DNA of 64,000 nucleotides from Photobacterium rosenbergii. Its GTDB lineage: Bacteria; Pseudomonadota; Gammaproteobacteria; Enterobacterales; Vibrionaceae. This document shows, in pieces, positions 25,188 to 34,442 of the stretch (position 1 is its first letter; every line of letters starts with the position of its first letter). The position numbers were made by a program, and so were the translations under genes. The DNA lies in assembly GCF_003026455.1 (NCBI RefSeq), contig NZ_PYMB01000005.1, positions 124,001 through 188,000 of the forward strand, written 5' to 3'. The notes under the pieces are model-generated. The model had not been told where the DNA came from and searched no databases. It saw only the letters and a program-made list of their open reading frames with translations.

Positions 25188-25925
25188 CTAGTTATTGTTT
25201 ATATCTCGTTGAGGATCGCTTGAAACATCATTAAACACGCTTGATAACAGACTATAAATTCGGTCAATACGTTCATCTAAGTCCGGAGGTTGAATATCCC
25301 ATCCTTTTAGATTGCGCTTTAGTATTTGTTTATACAGGAGCCAATAAGGATCGGCATCTGTATTTTGAGTACACATCAATCCAATAAAGCCACAGACAGA
25401 TTCTTGGTATAAGCCTATCGTGCTGCCAAAAATGCCATACAAAAACATTTCAATACCTGAGCGATCTAACCCCAGTTGAAATTCAGTATTGACCTGTGTA
25501 GCAACATGCTTCATTTTTTCCAAAATCTCGCCAGCAAGCGCGTTCATCCTATCAACCCGGTAGGGAGAGGCTGCACTCCAAACATGCGGATTCATGACAA
25601 ATTGCTTCAATGCATATTGGCTAATGCTGTTATGGGAGCTGACCCAGTAAAAAATGTTGGCAGCCAATATCTTATCCAAAGGGTCTGGCTGGCCGATAAC
25701 CATACGGTCCAACAATGCCATATCTAATTTCATCTGGTGGTTAGCACACGCCAGCAACAAGTCTTCTTTACTGGGGAAATGTGAATAAATGACCCCCATT
25801 GAGCATCCGGCTAACTTAGCAATATCAGACATTCGTAATTCAAGCACTCGCTTATGCTCTAGTTGAGACAGCATCATCTCAATGATGCCTTGTTCGCGTC
25901 GTTGACGTTGTTCTAGCTTAGACAC
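25188..25925 (-). CDS. TetR-family transcriptional regulator
   Basis: About 245 aa with an N-terminal HTH (RVLELRMSDIAKLAGCSMGVIYSHFPSKEDLLLACA). The C-terminal ligand domain is not recognised. GTG 25925 is chosen because AGGAGGG lies six to eight bases upstream; the in-frame reading to 25940 would bury that site. It converges on uxuA and is divergent from the porin 1 gene. A perfect TTGGCATACCAA lies 36 bp upstream, so it may be controlled by the UxuR/ExuR-like system, or that palindrome may be its own site. Confidence 0.88.
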   Translation of the reverse strand: MSKLEQRQRREQGIIEMMLSQLEHKRVLELRMSDIAKLAGCSMGVIYSHFPSKEDLLLACANHQMKLDMALLDRMVIGQPDPLDKILAANIFYWVSSHNSISQYALKQFVMNPHVWSAASPYRVDRMNALAGEILEKMKHVATQVNTEFQLGLDRSGIEMFLYGIFGSTIGLYQESVCGFIGLMCTQNTDADPYWLLYKQILKRNLKGWDIQPPDLDERIDRIYSLLSSVFNDVSSDPQRDINNN

Positions 25926-25960
25926 AGACCCTCCTGGCACTTATTCAACTAGATTGATCA

Positions 25961-25972
25961 TTGGCATACCAA
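25961..25972. promoter_or_regulatory. UxuR/ExuR-like operator before TetR gene
   Basis: TTGGCATACCAA is an exact TTGG-N4-CCAA palindrome, 36 bp before the TetR start. The rest of the 347-bp gap to porin 1 is AT-rich and holds the porin 1 promoter block. Confidence 0.65.
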
Positions 25973-26147
25973 TATACCATATATTAGCTTCACTTTTCTC
26001 AACGAAGCCAAAGAAGCTTCGTGACAACAGCCACAACTTATCAACTTAAGCGGTCCATAAAACGGTAAACCAAACCCATAGAAGCACACAAACCACCCGA
26101 AAATTAGTATTTCAAGCTATAAAAAAGCCAAAAACAACAAAATAAAG

Positions 26148-26252
26148 TTTGAAGTAGATCGTGTTTCATAACAAAGGAGTGATAACACCGTCAAACTTTG
26201 GGAATACCAATATATTAATTGGTTTATCAAGATTTAATAATTGGTACACCAA
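26148..26252 (+). promoter_or_regulatory. Three-element control region of porin 1
   Basis: TTTGAAGTAGATC (26148-26160) is followed by TGGGAATACCAA (26199-26210) and TTGGTACACCAA (26241-26252). The two operator-like sites start 42 bp apart, and the first element starts 51 bp before the first site. Exactly the same spacing occurs at 29176 and 31207. The first element (TTTGA-N6-TC) is a weak CRP-like match. Confidence 0.65.
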
Positions 26253-26272
26253 TAACGATAAGTGATAGAACA

Positions 26273-27562
26273 ATGAACCTTTGCCCTACGACCAGAACAA
26301 TAATCACTGCTGCTATCATGAGCGGCTCTGTCGCGCTGCCAACAGCTACTGCAGCATTATTAGATGACGCCTCGCTGAACCTGCAATTGAGGAATGAATA
26401 CCGCAATGCCGACCGACCAAGTGCTTCAGGTGACTACGGTCCAAAAATCGATGCGTGGGTACAAGGTTTCTTGTTCGATTTCGAATCCGGCCAAGTGGCT
26501 GATACCGTCAGCCTCAATGCAGGGCTTTACCATGTTGAGAAGCTACTTGCCAACCCTAACCGCTCAACCCGCTTTTACCTTGATGGCCATGACAGTATTT
26601 CTATCCCATATGCCAACCTAGCTTTTGATTTCTCGGAAAAAGCCCATATCACAATCGGTCAGTTCGGCACTGACTATTACTACGGCAGCTTGGACTACCT
26701 CCTGCCACTCGTCGATGAATCTTCTGCTCGCACCGTGCCAACCCTGCGCCAAGGTGCCTTTTATGAAGGTCGTTTCAATCAATTCTACCTGTATGGCCTT
26801 TATTCCACCCGAGCAGCCGGTGGCTATGACACACAATGGACTGATGAGGGCCGGACCTACTTTACTTTCAATGAAGACGGCTCAATGAACATCCTTATTG
26901 ATGAGTCACCTTTCTATGCCATTGGGGGGCTATGGGAAAATGACCAGAGCCAGATCTCACTGACCCTTTCCTACCAGGAAGATGTTGCCAATCAGGTAAT
27001 GTCACGAGGTAGCCATAGCTGGCTCAATGAGGATAACGCTTACTTTAAGCTGGAATATGTCGGCCTATATGCCAAGACCACAGGGGATACCAAAGCCAAC
27101 GAAAGGTTCCATGATGACTCGTACGGAATCTCTGGCCAACTAACCTACAACAAAGACAAGGCTACCTTCCTTGCCTCAATCGGGTATGTCGGTAACAAAC
27201 TCGATTCACCAGAAGTGGATACCGATATTGTTTTCCCTTTTGACCAAAGTATCGATCGTAACGGCCACCATATGACCTCATGGCAAATGGGCGGCTTCTA
27301 CCAAGCCCTCGAAAACATCAACCTTGGCCTAGCGCTCGTCGTCACCGACGGCTATAGCGATGCCACTAAAAACGAAACCATTGAGGGCGTTGGGGCGAAT
27401 TTGATTTTGATGCATACCACACAAGCAGGCCCACTCAAAGGGTTACGCTCAAGCATTATTCTCAATAAAGCCAATGAGTACAGGGAGCGAAACTCGGTCA
27501 CCGAAACCCTTAAATACTACGACATCAAATTCACAGGTCATTACGACATCCAGTTGCTGTGA
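26273..27562 (+). CDS. OprD-like outer-membrane porin (porin 1)
   Basis: About 429 aa from ATG 26273, with a signal peptide (ITAAIMSGSVALPTATAA). The mature start LLDDASLNLQLRNEYRNADRPS and the stretch KIDAWVQGFLFDFESGQVADTVSLNAG follow the pattern of OprD-family substrate-specific porins; the remainder alternates like a beta-barrel. It likely takes up glucuronate-containing oligosaccharides. It pairs with the GPH symporter 85 bp downstream and is homologous to porin 2 at 31352 (shared endings ETLKYYDIKF and HYD). Confidence 0.82.
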   Translation: MNLCPTTRTIITAAIMSGSVALPTATAALLDDASLNLQLRNEYRNADRPSASGDYGPKIDAWVQGFLFDFESGQVADTVSLNAGLYHVEKLLANPNRSTRFYLDGHDSISIPYANLAFDFSEKAHITIGQFGTDYYYGSLDYLLPLVDESSARTVPTLRQGAFYEGRFNQFYLYGLYSTRAAGGYDTQWTDEGRTYFTFNEDGSMNILIDESPFYAIGGLWENDQSQISLTLSYQEDVANQVMSRGSHSWLNEDNAYFKLEYVGLYAKTTGDTKANERFHDDSYGISGQLTYNKDKATFLASIGYVGNKLDSPEVDTDIVFPFDQSIDRNGHHMTSWQMGGFYQALENINLGLALVVTDGYSDATKNETIEGVGANLILMHTTQAGPLKGLRSSIILNKANEYRERNSVTETLKYYDIKFTGHYDIQLL

Positions 27563-27647
27563 CATTAACACTTATTTCTACAGATAGGCTGTTATTGATA
27601 TTGCATTGGCAGCCTATTTCATTTTTATTTTTGCATGGACAATTAAC

Positions 27648-29006
27648 ATGAAGACCTTAACAAAAATGAACCGGGTCGGTTATGCCTTTGGGGATGTAGC
27701 CAATACCCTTACCTTTGGCATGACATCAGCTTTCCTTCTTTTGTATTACACCGATGTACTTGGCATCTCTGCTGCTGCAGCAGGTACACTATTTCTAGTC
27801 GCGAGGATGTGGGATGGAATTAATGACCCGATGATGGGCGCCTTTTGCGACAAAATGTTTAGCAAACGCAAAGGGGAAAAATTCCGCCCATTTCTGATCA
27901 AAGGAAGCTGGCCAGTAGTACTATGTGCCATTTTGGTATTCTGGGCACCCGCCGGCCTGACTGATATTCAAAAGTTAATTTGGGCTTATGCCACTTATAT
28001 TCTATGGGGTATGGCATACACTTTCGTCAATATCCCTTATGGCTCATTGGCTACCGTTATGACTAATGACCCAGAGGAGCGTGCTTCACTTGCTGGTGCT
28101 CGCTCTGTCGGAGGCCTAATTGGTGGTATCTTACCGGCTATCGTGATGCCAATGCTGCTGTCTCTCTATGCCGATGACCTAAGCAAAGCCTATTTGTATG
28201 CCATTACTATTATGGGTGTATTTTCATTCATCTCCTACCTGATTGCATACCGCTATACCGACGAACACATCAAGCATGAACCAGTGCCAGAAACAGAGGC
28301 AGTCAGCTTTTCCGCGACAGTAAAAACTATCGCCAAGAACAAGCCTTATCTCTGTGTTGCTATTGCTTCTATGTTCCTGTTAACGGCAATGCTTGGCCAA
28401 CAAAGCATTCTTTATTACTACCTTGCTGAAAACTTATCAGGGGGAGTTTGGCTGATCTCTGTAAACTCCATCATCATGATGGTCACAATTGGTATACTTG
28501 CCCCTCTTGCAGGTAAGTTGGTCGGTAAGTTTGGCGTCAAGAAAATCATGCTGACCTGTTTTGCTCTCGGCGCCATAATCAATATCGGTGTATTCCTGCT
28601 TCCGTCATCGACTTACATTACCCTTGGGTACCTGATCCTCCACGCACCATTCATTATGCTGCCAAGTATTTTATTCTGGGCCAACATTGCAGACTGCATT
28701 GATTACAACTATGAAATTTCAGGCCAACGCGGTGAAGGTGTCCTTTACTCGAGCTATTCGTTCATGCGCAAAATGGGCCAGGCCATTGCAGGCTTTATTG
28801 CCGGTATGGGGCTGAGCCTAGTTGGTTATACAGCAGGTTTAGAAGCCCAGTCTGATGCCACGCTGTTTGGAATTAAAGCGGTGATGTTTGTCCTGCCTGG
28901 CATATGTGCTGTCGCCTGCTTCATCCTATACAAAACAATGTGGACCCTAAAAGACAAGAAAAGTGTTAGCGAGGTTGAAGAACAGGCCGAGCTTGCTGAA
29001 GCTTAA
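27648..29006 (+). CDS. GPH-family (glycoside-pentoside-hexuronide) cation symporter 1
   Basis: About 452 aa and 12 membrane segments. GPH signatures are present: MNRVGYAFGDVANTL at the start, ARMWDGINDPMMGAFCDK in loop 2-3, GEKFRPFL, and the late LFWANIADCIDYNYEISGQR. It imports glycosides or uronides with a cation. ATG 27648 is chosen as it aligns with the other two copies; the in-frame codons upstream lack support. It follows porin 1 and ends at a terminator. The three copies here are strikingly alike in the first 160 residues. Confidence 0.93.
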   Translation: MKTLTKMNRVGYAFGDVANTLTFGMTSAFLLLYYTDVLGISAAAAGTLFLVARMWDGINDPMMGAFCDKMFSKRKGEKFRPFLIKGSWPVVLCAILVFWAPAGLTDIQKLIWAYATYILWGMAYTFVNIPYGSLATVMTNDPEERASLAGARSVGGLIGGILPAIVMPMLLSLYADDLSKAYLYAITIMGVFSFISYLIAYRYTDEHIKHEPVPETEAVSFSATVKTIAKNKPYLCVAIASMFLLTAMLGQQSILYYYLAENLSGGVWLISVNSIIMMVTIGILAPLAGKLVGKFGVKKIMLTCFALGAIINIGVFLLPSSTYITLGYLILHAPFIMLPSILFWANIADCIDYNYEISGQRGEGVLYSSYSFMRKMGQAIAGFIAGMGLSLVGYTAGLEAQSDATLFGIKAVMFVLPGICAVACFILYKTMWTLKDKKSVSEVEEQAELAEA

Positions 29007-29026
29007 TCTGCAATAAACCTTTTCTT

Positions 29027-29057
29027 AAAACACCTCACTGCATCAGTGAGGTGTTTT
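29027..29057 (+). terminator. Rho-independent terminator of porin 1-symporter 1
   Basis: AAAACACCTCACTG pairs perfectly with CAGTGAGGTGTTTT around a 3-nt loop, followed by a T-rich stretch. Confidence 0.92.
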
Positions 29058-29175
29058 CTTGTTTATAAATCCTATCGTTTGGTAAGCCAGTTATACATCA
29101 GATAAACCACCCTTATCTAATTTCCAACATACGCCTATGTTCACTGCAACATGCTAGCAAACCCCAACCAAAAAA

Positions 29176-29280
29176 TTTGAAGTAGATCTTCATTTGTCAT
29201 GAGCAATTGATAACAGGGTCATGTTTTCAGAATACCAATATATGAATCCGCTCTCAGATATTCGATTATTGGCACACCAA
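29176..29280 (+). promoter_or_regulatory. Three-element control region of symporter 2
   Basis: TTTGAAGTAGATC (29176-29188), TCAGAATACCAA (29227-29238) and TTGGCACACCAA (29269-29280) repeat the porin 1 promoter with identical 51-bp and 42-bp spacings. The rest of the 357-bp gap is the upstream terminator and AT-rich sequence. The region appears duplicated together with the transporter unit. Confidence 0.65.
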
Positions 29281-29363
29281 ACTTAAGGGTGTGATTGGTG
29301 GTACCTAACTTTAACGATTTAACTAGATTGGCTAAGTACAAATTTTATAACTAAGGACCCAGA

Positions 29364-30710
29364 ATGAAGGCCCTAACGAAAATGAACCGGGTAGGTTATG
29401 CGCTCGGTGATGTAGGAAATACCCTTACCTTTGGCATGACATCCGCTTTCTTACTGCTCTACTATACCGATGTGCTAGGTATTTCTGCTGCCGCTGCAGG
29501 TACCCTTTTTTTGGTCGCCCGGATCTGGGATGGTATCAATGACCCTATGATGGGTGCCTTTTGTGACAAGATGTTCAGTAAGCGCCATGGGGAAAAGTTC
29601 CGCCCCTTCTTGATTAAAGGCAGTTGGCCAGTCGTACTCTGTGCCATTTTGGTTTTTTGGGCTCCTGCAGGTCTTAGCGATATCCAGAAGCTTATCTGGG
29701 CATATGCCACTTATATCCTTTGGGGTATGGCATATACCTTCGTCAATATACCTTATGGGTCATTGGCGACAGTCATGACCAATGATCCTCAAGAGCGTGC
29801 ATCTCTTGCTGGTGCTAGGTCGGTGGGTGGTCTGGTGGGTGGTATTATTCCGGCTATTATCATGCCGTTATTCTTGTCCGTTTTTGCTGATGAGTTAAGC
29901 AAAGCCTACCTCTATGCGATCACAATTATGGGGATATTGTCTTTTATCTCCTACTTATTGGCTTACCGCTTTACTGCAGAACATATTACCCATGAGCCCC
30001 CGGCACAAGCTAATGCTGTCAGCCTGCCGGCAACGATAAAAACTATTCGCAACAACAAACCATACCTATGCGTAGCCTTAGCCTCTATGTTCCTATTAAC
30101 CGCAATGTTGGGGCAACAGAGCATTCTTTATTACTATTTGGCCGAAAACCTTTCCGGAAGTGTATGGCTGATCACGGCTAACTCGCTCATCATGATGGTC
30201 AGTATTGCTGTTTGTGCACCACTGGCTGGAAAACTGGTGGCCCAGTTTGGCGTAAAGCCGATCATGCTTAACTGCTTTGCCCTTGCCGTTGTGGTTAACC
30301 TGATTGCGTTTTTGCTGCCATCAAACATTTATATCACGCTGGGATACCTCATCTTACACTCCCCTTGCATCCTATTACCCAGCATCTTGTTTTGGGCCAA
30401 TATTGCTGATTGTATTGATCACAACTATGAGTTGTCAGGGGTGCGTAATGAGGGCGTTCTCTATTCTAGCTACTCATTCATGCGTAAAATGGGCCAGGCT
30501 ATCGCAGGCTTTATTGCCGGTATGGGGCTTAATATAGTTGGGTATACTGCAGGGTTGGGAAGCCAGACCATGACGACCCTGATGGGTATAAAGGGCGTGA
30601 TGTTTTTATTACCGGGTTTCTGTATGCTCGCCTGCTTCTTTTTATACCAAACCATGTGGACACTGCCTGATAAGACGATAAAAGGCGGTCAAACGCTTCC
30701 CCAGGCTTAG
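29364..30710 (+). CDS. GPH-family cation symporter 2
   Basis: A 448-aa paralogue of symporter 1, sharing MNRVGYALGDVGNTLTFGM, ARIWDGINDPMMGAFCDK and the loop LFWANIADCIDHNYELSGVR, where symporters 1 and 3 read DYNYEISGQR. That substitution in a conserved loop and its divergent tail may reflect altered specificity. ATG 29364 has AAGGA six bases upstream. Unlike the other copies it has no porin immediately before it, yet keeps the full duplicated promoter. Confidence 0.93.
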   Translation: MKALTKMNRVGYALGDVGNTLTFGMTSAFLLLYYTDVLGISAAAAGTLFLVARIWDGINDPMMGAFCDKMFSKRHGEKFRPFLIKGSWPVVLCAILVFWAPAGLSDIQKLIWAYATYILWGMAYTFVNIPYGSLATVMTNDPQERASLAGARSVGGLVGGIIPAIIMPLFLSVFADELSKAYLYAITIMGILSFISYLLAYRFTAEHITHEPPAQANAVSLPATIKTIRNNKPYLCVALASMFLLTAMLGQQSILYYYLAENLSGSVWLITANSLIMMVSIAVCAPLAGKLVAQFGVKPIMLNCFALAVVVNLIAFLLPSNIYITLGYLILHSPCILLPSILFWANIADCIDHNYELSGVRNEGVLYSSYSFMRKMGQAIAGFIAGMGLNIVGYTAGLGSQTMTTLMGIKGVMFLLPGFCMLACFFLYQTMWTLPDKTIKGGQTLPQA

Positions 30711-30728
30711 CCAACACTTTAACGACCA

Positions 30729-30755
30729 GTGCCTTATCACATCACGGTAAGGCAC
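30729..30755 (+). terminator. Stem-loop after symporter 2
   Basis: GTGCCTTA pairs with TAAGGCAC around an 11-nt loop, 18 bp after the stop. There is no T-run, so termination is only likely. Confidence 0.45.
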
Positions 30756-30804
30756 ATACCCTCACAAATCAGCTTTTCACCTCGATCTCTTTCTTAATTT
30801 CCCA

Positions 30805-31113
30805 TTAATTATCAATAGATAATGCACTCATCATATTAATGCTCATTGAGTGCTGATTATATCCCCTCCTCTTTAAACCGATTATTTGCCTAACAGTAAA
30901 TAACAACAAAACTAAATTAAATACAATTGTCTTACTATAAGCCAAATTATCATCAATATTTACTGCACACTCGTACAATAAATTTAGAGACATACACCAA
31001 CCAAGATAAATCCTTATAAAATAAGCACTTAAATCAAAAAGCATTGATAAAAAATCAAAGATATTCCTTATTACCTTTAGCGAATCAATTATAAAAATTA
31101 AGTAATTACTCAA
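30805..31113 (-). CDS. Possible small AT-rich membrane protein
   Basis: A 102-codon frame with two hydrophobic stretches (YLIFIIDSLKVIRNIFDFLSM and IVFNLVLLLFTVRQIIGL). It would start at TTG 31113, with AGAGGA about ten bases upstream. The sequence is much more AT-rich than its neighbours and I recognise no family. It lies opposite the transport genes inside a 640-bp gap. It could be a recent acquisition or a chance frame in AT-rich DNA. Confidence 0.3.
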   Translation of the reverse strand: MSNYLIFIIDSLKVIRNIFDFLSMLFDLSAYFIRIYLGWCMSLNLLYECAVNIDDNLAYSKTIVFNLVLLLFTVRQIIGLKRRGYNQHSMSINMMSALSIDN

Positions 31114-31206
31114 ATTTAAAATTCCTCTCAGTTAGGATGAAAACTTCTTTTAAGCGGCATAAAACTCGAATTAAACAAATATATTTATGGCCAACTAATT
31201 AAAAAG

Positions 31207-31311
31207 CTTGAGCTAGCTCTCGATATCTGTTCAGGGAGTGTTAAGGAAGTCATAGTTCAGGTATACCAATATTTAAAACTGGTCACCAAGGATCAATAAT
31301 TGGCATACCGA
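31207..31311 (+). promoter_or_regulatory. Three-element control region of porin 2
   Basis: CTTGAGCTAGCTC (31207-31219), CAGGTATACCAA (31258-31269) and TTGGCATACCGA (31300-31311). The spacings of 51 and 42 bp equal those at porin 1 and symporter 2, although the surrounding sequence has diverged. Confidence 0.6.
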
Positions 31312-31351
31312 TACAGCGTGAACGATTAAAAAGATAAAGGATTACCTGACG

Positions 31352-32644
31352 ATGACTTCTTACCTCCCCTCTAAATACACATGTTTAGCAGCCGTCATTT
31401 CAAGTTCACTGGCAATGCCAGCACTGGCCAATGTCATTGATGACTCAACACTGAACCTGCAATTAAGAAATGAACTACGTAATGCCGACAGGCCAAGTGT
31501 TTCCCCTCAAGGTGATATGGGACCTAAAATTGATGCCTGGGTACAGGGCTTTCTATTCGATTTCGAATCAGGCCAATTTGCAGATACGGTGAGTTTTGGC
31601 GGAGGCTTTTATGCCGTTGAAAAACTGAAAGCCAATCCAAATAGAGGTACACGCATGTATCTTGATGGCCATGATAGTTTCTCCTTTGGGTATGCCAATG
31701 TCGCGTTTGATTTTGCAGAGCAGTTTCACTTAACGGTTGGTCAATTTGGTACCGATTACTACTACGGTACCCTCGAACACATGATCCCTTTTATCGATGA
31801 TTCATCGAACCGTACCACGCCAAGTTTAAAGGAAGGGGCGCTCTATCAAGGCCAGTTTGGAAATGTCAAACTGTATGGTTTGTACTCCCAAAGGGTCGCA
31901 GGTGTAGGCAACCACTCATGGACAGATGACGGGCGTATTGTTGTAGATTGGTCGGATTTCTCGATGGAAGTAGAGAAAGAGCCATACTATGCAGTGGGTT
32001 TAGCTTGGGATACCAATGACTACCAATTATTGTTTGGTACTTCTTATCAAAATAATGTCGCCAATCAAATTGGTGTGCAGGGTAGCTACAATTGGCTTGA
32101 TAGTGATAATGCCTACTTCAAGTATGAAGCCCGTGCAATGTATTTCGGTCTTCTTGGCGATGAAAAAGACTTAAGCGAGGCCCTGAGCGGTGAAGACTCA
32201 AGTTATGTTGTTTCCAACCAACTAACTTACCACAAAGATAGAGCAACCTTTTTGGGTAACTTCGGTTATACCGGACCGAAGATGGCTTCTGCAAATATTG
32301 ACAATGACTGGGGTTACTCATTTGACATGAGTATCGACCGTGGTTACCACGAAATGTTTGCATGGTCATTGATGGGGGTTTACCAATTCACCGATGGCTT
32401 CAATGTCGCGTTGAGTGGGATTGTAACAGATGGCTATAAAGACTCCTCAAAAGAAACTGAAATTGAAGGCTTTGGCGCAAACTTAATTTTTTCTTATACC
32501 CCACAGAGTGGACCGCTTGCCGGCCTGAGAAACACACTTGTCTTAAATAAAGCGCAAGAGTACCGCCATACTGGTGGAAACACAGAAACATTGAAATATT
32601 ACGATATAAAGTTTAGCGCGCATTACGACCTGAAAATTTTCTAA
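31352..32644 (+). CDS. OprD-like outer-membrane porin (porin 2)
   Basis: A 430-aa homologue of porin 1 with a signal peptide ending near MPALANV, then IDDSTLNLQLRNELRNADRPS and KIDAWVQGFLFDFESGQFADTVSFGGGF. It ends in HYDLKIF; a C-terminal Phe is usual for barrel insertion by BAM. The central strands differ from porin 1, which may shift substrate preference. Symporter 3 follows 87 bp downstream. Confidence 0.82.
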   Translation: MTSYLPSKYTCLAAVISSSLAMPALANVIDDSTLNLQLRNELRNADRPSVSPQGDMGPKIDAWVQGFLFDFESGQFADTVSFGGGFYAVEKLKANPNRGTRMYLDGHDSFSFGYANVAFDFAEQFHLTVGQFGTDYYYGTLEHMIPFIDDSSNRTTPSLKEGALYQGQFGNVKLYGLYSQRVAGVGNHSWTDDGRIVVDWSDFSMEVEKEPYYAVGLAWDTNDYQLLFGTSYQNNVANQIGVQGSYNWLDSDNAYFKYEARAMYFGLLGDEKDLSEALSGEDSSYVVSNQLTYHKDRATFLGNFGYTGPKMASANIDNDWGYSFDMSIDRGYHEMFAWSLMGVYQFTDGFNVALSGIVTDGYKDSSKETEIEGFGANLIFSYTPQSGPLAGLRNTLVLNKAQEYRHTGGNTETLKYYDIKFSAHYDLKIF

Positions 32645-32731
32645 TTAAATCTACCTCTGGTGGAGGGAATATATCTCTCCACTCCGTATGTCTATTTTCT
32701 GTATTTTCAAATATTAATTTGAGGCAATGGA

Positions 32732-34090
32732 ATGAAAACGTTAACTAAAATTAATCGTATCGGCTATGCGCTGGGCGATGTAGGTAATACGCTTACCTTC
32801 GGTATGACATCCGCTTTTCTACTCGCTTATTATACTGACGTACTTGGTATTTCGGCTGCGGCAGCAGGTACCATTTTTCTAGTGGCTCGTATGTGGGACG
32901 CAATTAATGATCCTATGATGGGCGCATTTTGTGACAAGATGTTCAGTAAACGCCGGGGCGAGAAATTTCGTCCATTTTTGTTAAAAGGAAGCTGGCCTGT
33001 CGTCGTTTGTGCCATATTAGTTTTCTGGGCACCCGCTGGACTGAGTGATATTCAGAAGCTAGTTTGGGCCTATGCCACTTATATTCTTTGGGGTATGGCC
33101 TATACGTTTGTCAATATCCCTTATGGTTCGTTGGCAACCGTGATGACCAAAGATCCTCAAGAGCGCGCCTCTCTTGCTGGCTCGCGTGCTGTAGGGGGAA
33201 TGATTGGCTCTATCGCACCAAACATCCTAATGCCACTGCTGCTATCTATCTATGCCGATGATTTGAGTACTGCTTATTTATATGCGATGGCCATTATGGG
33301 CTTGCTCTCTTTTCTCGCATACATCATGGCTTACCGCTTCACATCTGAAAACATCCAGCACGAACCAACCACTACAACCGAGAATGTGAATTTCGCAACC
33401 ACATTAAAAACAGTGGGTAAAAACAAGCCGTACTTATGTGTCTCTATTGCCTCTATGTTTTTATTAACAGCGATGATGGGGCAAGGTAGTATTTTGTACT
33501 ACTTCTTATCTGAAAACCTACCGGGTGGGTTGTGGCTCATCTCTGCTAACTCTGTTGTGATGATGGTATCGGTTTTCCTACTGGCACCAACGGTAGGTAA
33601 AATCGTCGGTAAGTTTGGCGTGAAGAGAATCATGGTCACTTGCTTCTTACTAGCAACCATAGTTAATGCAATCTGGTTTGCGATGCCAGCATCGGTCTAT
33701 GGCACTTTGGTATACTTTGTAATCCATGGCCCATTATTGATGGTGCCAAGCATTCTATTCTGGGCAAACGTGGCAGACTGTATTGACTACAACTATGAGA
33801 TTTCAGGACAGCGCTCAGAAGGTATCCTTTACTCTAGTTACTCATTTATGCGTAAGATGGGACAAGCATTTGCAGGTTTCATCGCAGGTATGGGGTTGAG
33901 CATCATTGGCTACACCGCTGGCCTAGAGATGCAAGCAGAGTCAACATTACTCGGTATCAAGGGGATCATGTTTGCGTTGCCTGGTATCTGTATGTTTGCT
34001 TGCTTCCTTCTTTATAAAACGATGTGGACGCTAAAAGATAAAACAATACAGAACGACAGCGAAACAGAGCTTGCTGAAGCAGAAGCATAA
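32732..34090 (+). CDS. GPH-family cation symporter 3
   Basis: A 452-aa paralogue of symporters 1 and 2: INRIGYALGDVGNTLTFGM, ARMWDAINDPMMGAFCDK, and LFWANVADCIDYNYEISGQR. ATG 32732 is preceded by GAGG. It ends with a terminator at 34107. With porin 2 it repeats the arrangement of porin 1 and symporter 1. Confidence 0.93.
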   Translation: MKTLTKINRIGYALGDVGNTLTFGMTSAFLLAYYTDVLGISAAAAGTIFLVARMWDAINDPMMGAFCDKMFSKRRGEKFRPFLLKGSWPVVVCAILVFWAPAGLSDIQKLVWAYATYILWGMAYTFVNIPYGSLATVMTKDPQERASLAGSRAVGGMIGSIAPNILMPLLLSIYADDLSTAYLYAMAIMGLLSFLAYIMAYRFTSENIQHEPTTTTENVNFATTLKTVGKNKPYLCVSIASMFLLTAMMGQGSILYYFLSENLPGGLWLISANSVVMMVSVFLLAPTVGKIVGKFGVKRIMVTCFLLATIVNAIWFAMPASVYGTLVYFVIHGPLLMVPSILFWANVADCIDYNYEISGQRSEGILYSSYSFMRKMGQAFAGFIAGMGLSIIGYTAGLEMQAESTLLGIKGIMFALPGICMFACFLLYKTMWTLKDKTIQNDSETELAEAEA

Positions 34091-34106
34091 CCTTATAAAC
34101 AATAAA

Positions 34107-34136
34107 AACACCTCGCTGGATACCCGGCGAGGTGTT
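34107..34136 (+). terminator. Rho-independent terminator of porin 2-symporter 3
   Basis: AACACCTCGC pairs with GCGAGGTGTT around a 10-nt loop. It resembles the terminator at 29027 (both contain ACACCTC and GAGGTGT), consistent with block duplication. Confidence 0.85.
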
Positions 34137-34172
34137 TACAACCATAATAAAATGGATATTACATCGTAAAAA

Positions 34173-34442
34173 CTAATTGAAGTACCAGCGACTTGTTACG
34201 CCAGTTGTCCACTCACGCATATACTGCAAGTAGTTATCTGAGCCCTTACAACGCTCAGGAGATGCCGAGTTCCTTGCGTCTCGCCAACCATCTCTAGCGG
34301 TGCAGCTCTCATTAAGTTTTACTTTCTCTGCCTGAGTCATAACTGTCTTACTTGATATGTATTGCGTATCTTCAGCGTGTACAGGGCTAATGACAAAGCA
34401 TGCCATGATAATTAACATTTTAGATATAAATAACGATTTCAT
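34173..34442 (-). CDS. Small secreted protein, unknown
   Basis: About 89 aa from ATG 34442, which has GAGGGAG seven bases upstream. A signal peptide (MKSLFISKMLIIMACFVISPVHA) is followed by a 66-residue mature part with two cysteines (ESCTARDGWRDARNSASPERCKG) that could form a disulphide. I recognise no family. It stands alone between the symporter 3 terminator and AT-rich DNA, and its low GC content resembles the neighbouring gap. Confidence 0.65.
   Translation of the reverse strand: MKSLFISKMLIIMACFVISPVHAEDTQYISSKTVMTQAEKVKLNESCTARDGWRDARNSASPERCKGSDNYLQYMREWTTGVTSRWYFN

Noticed and set aside
26148-26160. Firm call of a CRP site at the TTTGA-N6-TC elements
   Set aside because: The left half matches at four of five positions but the right half at only two or three. 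The element is conserved, but its protein is left open.
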